A stretch of DNA of 64,000 bases from Gemmatimonadota bacterium (GTDB taxonomy: Bacteria > Gemmatimonadota > Gemmatimonadetes > Longimicrobiales > Gaopeijiaceae). The stretch's first letter is position 1. Each line of letters begins with the position of its first letter. Below are positions 48,185 to 54,775 of the stretch, one piece after another. The position numbers and the translations under genes were made by a program. The notes beneath the pieces were generated by a model that was given only the letters and a program-made list of their open reading frames with translations, ran no database searches and had not been told where the DNA came from. The stretch covers positions 1-64,000 of the forward strand of contig JAJDXS010000080.1 of assembly GCA_022823145.1 (NCBI GenBank), written 5' to 3'.

Positions 48185-48302
48185 GGTACGGTCGCGGCTC
48201 ACCCCGCCGCACCACTATTCCCCTCCAATCCGCTCCTTGCGGTTCATCTCCTCGATCAAGTCCACCGGTCGACGACAATGCGCCAACCTCGCCCGGATAC
48301 CG

Positions 48303-49505
48303 CTACCGACGCAACCGCCAAACCTGCGGATGCTGGACGTCCAGTTCGCTGGTCCACACGCCGAGGATCTCGTCCAGGCCGATCTCCCGAACCAGGAAGT
48401 TATCGGGCATCTCAACGCTGCCGAGCCACGATCCGTCGGGCCCGAGCACCAGCCAGTGCTCGGGTCCGCCTTGTTCGCTGCTGCCCCTGAAGTGGCGGAG
48501 CCAGACCGCACCCGTCGGGTCGACGAGCATGTCGGCATAGGCCGGGCGGGTCTCCGGTGACGGCATGCCTTCCACCGCCTCGACGAAAGGTGGTGGGAGA
48601 GATGTCACCCCCGGCGGCAGCGGAGGGTTGAGGCGAAGGTTCCTTTCCGCCTCGACCTCTTCAGGGGTCAGCGTCAACGGGTAATCGGGGATCCGCAGAA
48701 TCCGAAGAGTGTCGCCGTTTGCGTCCACCTCCTCGACCTGCATGTGGTCCGAAGAGCCCAGGAAGATCCTGTCGCCGTGGGTGTCGAGCACGGAGCTCTT
48801 GCCAAAGAGCGGAAAGCCCATGAGCGCGTCGGTGACGTATTCTTCCGAGCCCCGGGTGCGGCCGATGCTGTCGCGGCGCGCGCCCTCCAGGTCGTAGACC
48901 AGCAGCACTTCGGGGGCCCGGACCAGGCCATACTCCTCGGGGTAGTCCATGATCACCGGGGCGACCATCGTGCGGTTGCCCAGATAGTGCAGACTCCTGG
49001 CGCCGGGGTGAAGTGGCAGGGTGCGAACGTGCCGCAGATCGGGACCGAAGAGCGCGACGCGGCGGACATCGCGCACGAGCATGGAATCGCCGACCAGTTC
49101 CACCTGCTGCAGGTTCGAGAACTCGCCCGGTCCCTCGCCGTAGCCCCCGACGGAGCCCACGAACGCACCGTCCGCCGAGAACTTCCGGATCTCGGAGGAG
49201 CCCCGATTCACCACCGCGATGCCCCCGTCTGGGAGCCGCGTCACGTTGCGGACCCTATAGAACTCGTGCGCGTCGCCCGTGCCGGATTCGGCCAGATCGA
49301 GCAGGGGCTCCGCGCCGACCCGCCAGCGCACCGTATCCCCCCACGCGGGCGCGAAGGACTCGACGATCGTGATGCCCGCGCTGTCGCGCTGGACAGCGAG
49401 CGGTGGCGCGTCGCCGGCCGGGGTGCACGACAAGGCGAGGATGCAGGCGCCCGCCAGCGCGGACACCGTGGAGCGCAAGCCGCTTGCGACCGGGGGTGTC
49501 TTCAT
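48303..49505 (-). CDS. 6-bladed beta-propeller lipoprotein (paralogue A)
   Basis: A 400-residue predicted lipoprotein. The signal (STVSALAGACILALSC) ends in the lipobox LALSC. The rest is repeated propeller blades of NHL/6-bladed type, such as EFYRVRNVTRLPDGGIAVVNRGSSEIRKFSADGAFVGSVGG followed by YGEGPGEF. It ends LGVWTSELDVQHPQVWRLRR, almost the same as its neighbour's end (GVWHDEMDVQHPQVLRLHR), proving a tandem duplication. The ATG overlaps the upstream stop (ATGA). No ligand or enzyme function can be assigned. Confidence 0.85.
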   Translation of the reverse strand: MKTPPVASGLRSTVSALAGACILALSCTPAGDAPPLAVQRDSAGITIVESFAPAWGDTVRWRVGAEPLLDLAESGTGDAHEFYRVRNVTRLPDGGIAVVNRGSSEIRKFSADGAFVGSVGGYGEGPGEFSNLQQVELVGDSMLVRDVRRVALFGPDLRHVRTLPLHPGARSLHYLGNRTMVAPVIMDYPEEYGLVRAPEVLLVYDLEGARRDSIGRTRGSEEYVTDALMGFPLFGKSSVLDTHGDRIFLGSSDHMQVEEVDANGDTLRILRIPDYPLTLTPEEVEAERNLRLNPPLPPGVTSLPPPFVEAVEGMPSPETRPAYADMLVDPTGAVWLRHFRGSSEQGGPEHWLVLGPDGSWLGSVEMPDNFLVREIGLDEILGVWTSELDVQHPQVWRLRR

Positions 49506-50722
49506 TCGCCGTTCCTGTGCAGGCGCAACACCTGTGGATGTTGCACGTCCATTTCGTCGTGCCAAACGCCCAGGACCTCGTCCAGGCCAATGTCCCAGAC
49601 GCGGAAGTCCTCGGGCACTTCCACGCTGCCGAGCCAGCGGCCACCCGGGTCCAGCACCAGCCAGAACTCGGGCCCGTCCGGCTCGCTGGCGCCCCGGAAG
49701 GGCCGCAGCCAGACGGCACCCGAGGGATCGACGATCAAGTCGGCGTAGGCGGGCCGGGTCGTGGGCAGCGGCATGTTCTCGATGAACTCGCGCAGCCGCT
49801 GAACCCGTGGCGGCATGGGCGTCTGTTGCAGCAGGGGGATGTCGAGCCGGTGGTCCCTCTCGGCCTCGGCCTGCGCGGGCGTCAGCGCCAACGGATAGTC
49901 GGCGATGCGCAGAATCCGCACCGTGTCGCCGTTCGCCGCCATCTCCTCGACCTGCATCAGGTCGGAAGATCCGGTGAAGATGCGCTCACCGCGGCTGTCC
50001 ACGACCGCCTCCTTCTGAAAGAAGGGAACCTGGCCCATGTCCCCCAGGGTGTAGTCCTCGAAGCCCCGGGTCCAGCCGATGCTGTCACCGCCGCTTCCAT
50101 CCAGCCGGTACGTGAAGAGGGCCTCGGGGATGCGCACCAGAGCGCCGGTTTGCGGGAACGAGGCGACGACGCGGGCGACGAGGCGACCGTCGCCGATGAA
50201 GTGAACCGCCCGGGTGCTCGACCGAAGGCGCACGTCGCGGATCAGCTCCGGGCCGGGGCCGAAGACACTGAGCATGGAGTCCCAGTCGAGCACCAGGATC
50301 GTGTCGCCCGCCAACTCCAGCTGACGCGCGTTCGTGAATTCGCCGGGGCCCTCGCCCGTTCCGCCAAAGGAGCCCACAAACCGCCCGCCGGCCGAGAACT
50401 GGCGGACCTCGTCGGAGCCCGCGTTGAGGACGACGAGCGATCCGTCGGAGAGCCGCTTCATGCCGCGGACGGCGTAGAAGTTGTGGGGGTCGCCGGTGCC
50501 GGCCGTCGCCAGATCGAGCAGGGGCTCCGGGTCGAGCCGCCAGTGCGCCGAATCACCCCAGGCGGGCCGGCCGGACTCGACGATCGCGATGCCCGCGCTG
50601 TCGCGCTGGGTGGACGCCGGCGGGGGGGCGTCGGAGGGCGCGCAGCCATGCAGGAGGGGGAGCAGGAGAACCGTGGGAAGGAAACGGCCCGAAGTGAGGC
50701 CAACGGCGCGAGGAATTGTCAT
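49502..50722 (-). CDS. 6-bladed beta-propeller lipoprotein (paralogue B)
   Basis: A 406-residue predicted lipoprotein with signal FLPTVLLLPLLHGC (lipobox LLHGC). It is a tandem paralogue of the next gene: both have QRDSAGI-IVES, PAWGD, FVGS-GG-GEGPGEF, ADMLVDPTGAVWLR-like and GLDEVLGVW segments. It lies first in the minus-strand group (propeller, propeller, glycosidase, methyltransferase). The upstream region is shared with the divergent toxin-antitoxin genes. Function unknown beyond a surface or periplasmic binding role. Confidence 0.85.
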   Translation of the reverse strand: MTIPRAVGLTSGRFLPTVLLLPLLHGCAPSDAPPPASTQRDSAGIAIVESGRPAWGDSAHWRLDPEPLLDLATAGTGDPHNFYAVRGMKRLSDGSLVVLNAGSDEVRQFSAGGRFVGSFGGTGEGPGEFTNARQLELAGDTILVLDWDSMLSVFGPGPELIRDVRLRSSTRAVHFIGDGRLVARVVASFPQTGALVRIPEALFTYRLDGSGGDSIGWTRGFEDYTLGDMGQVPFFQKEAVVDSRGERIFTGSSDLMQVEEMAANGDTVRILRIADYPLALTPAQAEAERDHRLDIPLLQQTPMPPRVQRLREFIENMPLPTTRPAYADLIVDPSGAVWLRPFRGASEPDGPEFWLVLDPGGRWLGSVEVPEDFRVWDIGLDEVLGVWHDEMDVQHPQVLRLHRNGE

Positions 50723-50799
50723 TCAGCGAGGCTATCGACGGGTGCGGATTCCGTCAACCGCGATTCCCTTTGCACTGAGCTTGCCTCGGCCGCGTCTCA

Positions 50800-50831
50800 G
50801 TGATATCGTTATGATATCATACTGTTATCAC
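50800..50831. promoter_or_regulatory. Nested inverted repeats upstream of the vapBC-like pair
   Basis: TGATATC-GTTAT-GATATCA is a perfect 7-bp inverted repeat (50801-50819). A larger pair, GTGATA (50800-50805) and TATCAC (50826-50831), encloses it. The block is AT-rich in a GC-rich region and ends 25 bases before the antitoxin ATG. This is where ribbon-helix-helix antitoxins usually bind to repress their own operon. Operator function is inference. Confidence 0.6.
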
Positions 50832-50855
50832 TTGGCCCGCAGGAGGTGGAGGAGG

Positions 50856-51098
50856 ATGGCCGACCTGGCGTTGCGTGGAATCCCGGACGAGTTGCATCGA
50901 GAACTCAAGGCGGCCGCGGAGAGGAATCACCGCAGTCTGAACGGCGAGATCCTGTCGAGGCTGGCTGCCTCGATCCGCCCGGCCCCGGTCGACGCGGTCG
51001 CGCTCGTGGCGCGGATCGAGCGGCGGCACGGTGAGCTGGGGCCGATCGCGCTGGACGAGGCCGCGCTACGCGACCTTCGTGGCGAGCGCCGGCCATGA
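50856..51098 (+). CDS. vapB: FitA/VapB-like ribbon-helix-helix antitoxin
   Basis: An 80-residue protein: MADLALRGIPDELHRELKAAAERNHRSLNGEILSRL is a ribbon-helix-helix DNA-binding domain (residues about 1-36) of the FitA/Arc type. The C-terminal half would wrap the toxin. The track extends the frame back to 50481, but ATG 50856 has GGAGGTGGAGGAGG directly upstream. Its stop overlaps the toxin ATG (ATGA), the usual coupled arrangement. Palindromes just upstream are the likely autoregulatory site. Confidence 0.87.
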   Translation: MADLALRGIPDELHRELKAAAERNHRSLNGEILSRLAASIRPAPVDAVALVARIERRHGELGPIALDEAALRDLRGERRP

Positions 51099-51490
51099 TC
51101 GTCGTCGACACGAGTGTGATGACGCGGCTGGTGGTCGGGGGGCGCGCCGGCGCGGAGGCGGCGCAGCTCTTCCGGCGGGATCCCGAGTGGGCCGCGCCCG
51201 CCATCCTGATGAGCGAGCTGCGCGCCGTGCTGCTGGCCATGGTCCGCCGCCGGACGATCACGGCAGATCAGGCCAGGGCGATGTGCGACGACGCGGCTCT
51301 GGCGCTGGGCCGCCGGATCGTGGCCGTCCCTGCGGTTCGGGTATTGGACACCGCGCTGGATTGCGGGCTTCCGGCAGGGGCCGCCGAATTCGTGGTGGCG
51401 GCGCGGGAACTGGGCGTGCCGCTCGCGACGGGAGACCGGGCTGTTCTGGCAGGCGCACGCGATGTCGCGTTCTGGGTGGGCGGGGGGTGA
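51095..51490 (+). CDS. vapC: VapC-family PIN-domain toxin with altered active site
   Basis: A 131-residue PIN-domain protein, normally a Mg-dependent RNase toxin. Asp5 (MIVVDTS), the Glu of MSELRA and the Asp of PLATGDRAV are present. The third acidic residue, usually the Asp in (A)YD(C/A)EFVALA, is replaced: the protein reads PAGAAEFVVAA. It may therefore be weak or inactive, or use the adjacent Glu. It forms an operon with the antitoxin gene. Specific tRNA or rRNA targets cannot be inferred. Confidence 0.87.
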   Translation: MIVVDTSVMTRLVVGGRAGAEAAQLFRRDPEWAAPAILMSELRAVLLAMVRRRTITADQARAMCDDAALALGRRIVAVPAVRVLDTALDCGLPAGAAEFVVAARELGVPLATGDRAVLAGARDVAFWVGGG

Positions 51491-51629
51491 GGAGCAGGGG
51501 CCTCCGGACCCGTTTTGTCACGGAACATGGTCCAGTGCGGCCGCGCCTGATTGGTCATCGGGTGAGGCTCGGTATTAGCTTCAGCGTCCCGCCTCGCGCA
51601 GCCGTTTTCAGTAGAACCAGGACCTCCCC

Positions 51630-51842
51630 ATGGCCTTCACCCGGATCGAGTACCGCAGCCAGCGAGAGCCCACCGAGCGCGAGTGCCGCAACTGCATCCA
51701 CTGGGACGGCGATGATCGCTCCTGGGCGGCGCGTCCCGGCGCCTCGGGCCGGTGCGATTGTCCAAGCTCGAAACGCTACGGGAGGATCACCAGGGCCGTG
51801 GAAAGCTGCGACCGCTACCGTTGGGAGGGGCGCAGCGCCTGA
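51630..51842 (+). CDS. Small Cys-rich protein, possible zinc ribbon
   Basis: A 70-residue basic/acidic protein with five cysteines: ECRNCIHWDGDD, GRCDCPSS and VESCDRYRW. The CxxCxxW...GxC...CxxY layout resembles small zinc- or metal-binding proteins of unknown role. AGGACC is close to the ATG. It stands alone between vapC and a convergent acetyltransferase gene. The flanking 51491-51629 shows nothing I can identify. Confidence 0.55.
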   Translation: MAFTRIEYRSQREPTERECRNCIHWDGDDRSWAARPGASGRCDCPSSKRYGRITRAVESCDRYRWEGRSA

Positions 51843-51883
51843 GCCGGTCGGACGGTCGCGGACGTTGCCGACGGACGCGACCC

Positions 51884-52435
51884 TCATTCCTCGCGCCGCA
51901 CCGCCCTGGACATGTAGATGTCGGGTCTCCCGGGCCCGTTGGCGTCCGGCATCACCCCCGTGACGACGTAGCCGAGCCTGCGGTAGAAGAGAAACGGGTG
52001 GCGGTCGCCGAGGTCGCGGAGTTCCGCGATGTGGCGCGGGATGTCGGAGTAGAGATCGACCCCGGTGAGCGACGTCTGGCCGCTGTCGTCATCGGTGCCG
52101 AGGGTGAGGGTGCGGGCGCCGCGGCGTCCGGCCTCGCCCTCGAAGGCGGTGACGAGGCCACGGCCAATTCCGCGAAGGCGGCGGTCCGGCCTGACCACGA
52201 GCGGATGCAGCTCCCAGACGCGCCCGTCGTACTGCGGGAGGCCGCCGATCCAGCCGAGGAGGAGGTCATGCTCGAGCGCGGCGAAGGCGAAACCGCTGGC
52301 GAGAACGTGGTCGAGCTCGCGGGCGGCCGCGTGCAGGTCAGGCCAGCCTTTGGGGCGGTCGAACCCCTCGACCAGGAGCACGGCGGCCTGGCGGCGGATG
52401 GCGCGTGGCTGGTCGGCGAGGTCGGCGATGGTCAT
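51884..52435 (-). CDS. GNAT acetyltransferase, AAC(6')-like
   Basis: A 183-residue GCN5-family N-acetyltransferase. The acetyl-CoA-binding tract is VWELHPLVVRPDRRLRGIGRGLVTAFEGEA. The second half (LTLGTDDDSGQTSLTGVDLYSDIPRHIAEL, then FYRRLGYVVTGVMPDANGPGRPDIYMSR) closely follows the aminoglycoside 6'-N-acetyltransferase pattern as I remember it. ATG 52435 (MTIADLAD) is preferred over the track's GTG 52459. Acetylation of aminoglycosides is plausible but unproven; many chromosomal relatives have other substrates. Confidence 0.82.
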   Translation of the reverse strand: MTIADLADQPRAIRRQAAVLLVEGFDRPKGWPDLHAAARELDHVLASGFAFAALEHDLLLGWIGGLPQYDGRVWELHPLVVRPDRRLRGIGRGLVTAFEGEAGRRGARTLTLGTDDDSGQTSLTGVDLYSDIPRHIAELRDLGDRHPFLFYRRLGYVVTGVMPDANGPGRPDIYMSRAVRREE

Positions 52436-52499
52436 GGGGCGGCTCGAACGTAGTTGCACGGGTGACTATCTGCGCTGAAGACAGGGAACGGGTAGAAAA

Positions 52500-52554
52500 G
52501 TGCGACGTTCACTGTAATGTAAACATTACGGAATGTAAACCGTACATGTCGCAC
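52500..52554. promoter_or_regulatory. AT-rich nested palindromes upstream of hipBA
   Basis: GTGCGAC (52500-52506) and GTCGCAC (52548-52554) form an outer perfect inverted repeat. It encloses GTAATGT-AA-ACATTAC (52514-52529), another perfect repeat, and a further AATGTAAAC half-site. The whole 52460-52683 gap is strikingly AT-rich for this genome, with TATATATG and similar runs. It probably holds the hipBA promoter and operators and possibly that of the divergent acetyltransferase. No -35/-10 pair is assigned. Confidence 0.5.
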
Positions 52555-52683
52555 ATCATTATATATGTAATACGCCGTATATGACACATAGAATCCAAAT
52601 GACACAATAACACACCGGATATGGCGCTATAGACGGTTACGATACCCTCGGTTAACTTGGTGCCGAGGGGAGGTCACCAATCC

Positions 52684-53001
52684 ATGGGAGCCATCGTTGC
52701 CACGAGCCGGACCCCGGACGTACTGCGCGAGGTGGGTGCGCGGCTGAAGGCGCTTCGTCTTCAGCAGAATCTGCGGGTCAGCGACCTCGCCGCCGACTCC
52801 GGGGTGAGCCCGCGCACGATCAATCGCCTCGAGGCGGGGCACAGTGTCGGAACCGAGAACCTGGTGCGGGTCATGCGCGCATTGGGGCGGCTGCAGGCGT
52901 TCGAGGCGTTCATCCCCGTGCCCGAGGTGTCGCCATACGATGTCGAGAGATTGAGGGGCAACGTAAGACGCCGGGCGTCCAGGAGAGGCCGTGAATGGTG
53001 A
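52684..53001 (+). CDS. hipB: HipB-like XRE-family HTH antitoxin/regulator
   Basis: A 105-residue helix-turn-helix protein. The XRE domain spans about residues 13-65 (LREVGARLKALRLQQNLRVSDLAADSGVSPRTINRLEAGHSV). The C-terminus is basic (GNVRRRASRRGREW). ATG 52684 is used; the track begins at GTG 52657. It overlaps the hipA-like gene by 11 bp. By analogy it binds and neutralises the kinase and represses the operon, probably at the AT-rich repeats upstream. Confidence 0.87.
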   Translation: MGAIVATSRTPDVLREVGARLKALRLQQNLRVSDLAADSGVSPRTINRLEAGHSVGTENLVRVMRALGRLQAFEAFIPVPEVSPYDVERLRGNVRRRASRRGREW

Positions 53002-54295
53002 TGTGAGGGTCCGTGTCGGCATCTGGGGGCGCGAGGTCGGGATGCTCCGGGAGGGGCCGGAGGGACGCATCACCTTCGAATACGATCCCGGTTTCGCGAC
53101 TTCCGGCCTCGAAATCTCGCCGATCCATCTGCCCACGGAACGCCGGGGTCCGACCTCGTTCCGGGAGTTGACACGGAAACCGGCCTTCCTCGGTCTCCCC
53201 GGTGTCTTCGCCGATGCCCTGCCGGACCAGTTCGGCAACGCCGTCATCCGTCGCTATTTCGAGCAGCGCGGCCGGCCGGGTGACGCCATGTCGCCCTTGC
53301 AACGCCTCCTGTTCATCGGAGATCGCGCCATGGGAGCGCTGCGATTCCACCCACCCCTGGATCCCGGCCCGCGCAGCGAGGAGGTGCTCGAGGTCCGAAA
53401 ACTGGTCGACCAGGCCCGGCGAGTGATCGAGGGGGACGTATCGGTCGCCGTCCCGGAGATCATGCACGTCGGCGGCAGTGCGGGAGGTGCACGGCCGAAG
53501 GCGCTCATCCTTTGGGATCGTGGGGCCAACCGGGTGCGATCGGGATTCGCGCGGCCCGGTCCCGGCGAGGAGCCGTGGCTCATCAAGTTCGACGGGGTAA
53601 CACGCGAACCGGTGGGGCGGGGCATGCGCGCCGCGGGAAGTCCGGGCCCCTGGGGCCGGATCGAATACGCGTACTCGAACATGGCGCGCCACTCGGGAAT
53701 TGAAGTGCCCGAGACGCATCTGCTACGCGACGGAGACTTGGCGCACTTCATGGTCCGGCGTTTCGATCGCGCGCGCGACGAGGCGACGGGATCCCTCCAA
53801 CGCGTCCACTTCCACAGCCTGGGAGGGCTTCAGCACATCGACTTCAACGACCAGTACGTTTTCAGCTACGAAGGCTGGTTCGACACGATGCGCGCCATCG
53901 GACTCGGCCAGCACTGGTTGAACGAGGCGTACCGCCGCATGGTCTTCGCGGTGGCTACGGTCAACTTCGACGACCACGTCAAGAACGTCGGCTTCCTGAT
54001 GAATCCGGCCGGCAGTTGGCGTCTCGCGCCCGCATACGACCTCACCTACGCCGAGAACGACGCCTGGACCCGTCAGCACCAGATGTCGGTGAACGGGAAG
54101 TTCCGGGAGATCACACGGCGCGATCTGCTCGAGGTGGGCGCAACGTTCGATGTCCCCCGCGATGGCAGGGAGATCATCGGGGAAGTGGCGGAAGCGGTCG
54201 GCGAGTGGCGGCGTCATGCCCTAGCGGCGGGCGTGCCGGGCGACATGGTGGATTGGATCCAGGGCAGGTTGCGCGAAGTGGGGGAGCGGCTGTGA
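52991..54295 (+). CDS. hipA: HipA-like Ser/Thr kinase toxin
   Basis: A 434-residue HipA-family kinase; in E. coli HipA inactivates glutamyl-tRNA synthetase by phosphorylation and causes growth arrest. It has the Gly-rich ATP loop VGGSAGGARPKALI (about residue 160) and EPWLIKFDG with the ATP-binding Lys. The catalytic loop is NFDDHVKNVGFL, and the metal-binding site is APAYDLTYAEN. FMVRRFDR is also typical. GTG start overlaps hipB. All key residues look intact, so it should be active. The target is not known. Confidence 0.9.
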   Translation: MNGDVRVRVGIWGREVGMLREGPEGRITFEYDPGFATSGLEISPIHLPTERRGPTSFRELTRKPAFLGLPGVFADALPDQFGNAVIRRYFEQRGRPGDAMSPLQRLLFIGDRAMGALRFHPPLDPGPRSEEVLEVRKLVDQARRVIEGDVSVAVPEIMHVGGSAGGARPKALILWDRGANRVRSGFARPGPGEEPWLIKFDGVTREPVGRGMRAAGSPGPWGRIEYAYSNMARHSGIEVPETHLLRDGDLAHFMVRRFDRARDEATGSLQRVHFHSLGGLQHIDFNDQYVFSYEGWFDTMRAIGLGQHWLNEAYRRMVFAVATVNFDDHVKNVGFLMNPAGSWRLAPAYDLTYAENDAWTRQHQMSVNGKFREITRRDLLEVGATFDVPRDGREIIGEVAEAVGEWRRHALAAGVPGDMVDWIQGRLREVGERL

Positions 54296-54389
54296 TCCGA
54301 AGGACCTGCAGTCAGGTCCGGAAAGCGGTCGACCGCCCCCGCACCGCCCCGCTGATGGCTGGCGTCATGTACCTGCTCGGCAGGGGCAT

Positions 54390-54620
54390 TCACTCGCCGG
54401 CAAGCGGAACCCCCTCCACGACGTGTCGCTGGATCGCCTCCTCCCAATGGCCCATGTAGCTGTCGGACCCGGCCCGATACAGGTAGCACGGAACCCACCC
54501 TGCCACCCATCGGCGCTCACCCTCTGCGTTGAACAGCGGGAACGCATCGGCGGCAGGCAGGGCCATGCGGACCACGCCGGCCCGCTCGATGTGGACTCGA
54601 TTGCCGGATTCAGCTGTCAT
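54390..54620 (-). pseudogene. SRPBCC-like fragment, probable internal-deletion remnant
   Basis: A 76-residue ORF. LPAADAFPLFNAEGERRWVAGWVPCYLYR matches the N-terminal part of SRPBCC/polyketide-cyclase-like proteins. DSYMGHWEEAIQRHVVEG resembles their last helix. The central about 70-80 residues of the normal domain are absent without a frame change, which suggests deletion. Full family members are usually 140-160 residues. ATG 54620 is used. It may still be made but is unlikely to fold as a lipid-binding cup. Confidence 0.5.
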
Positions 54621-54775
54621 GGTCGCTCGCCGGAGGTGGAATGGAGGCAAAGACTAACAGGATTCGCGACGACGTGACGTACCGGCACCCATGGTGGGTC
54701 GGCCCACCCCCGTGGCCTGGTGCCCGATCGAGGCGGAGCCGTCAGCGATTCCCCCCTCCCGCGTGTCGGACTTAC

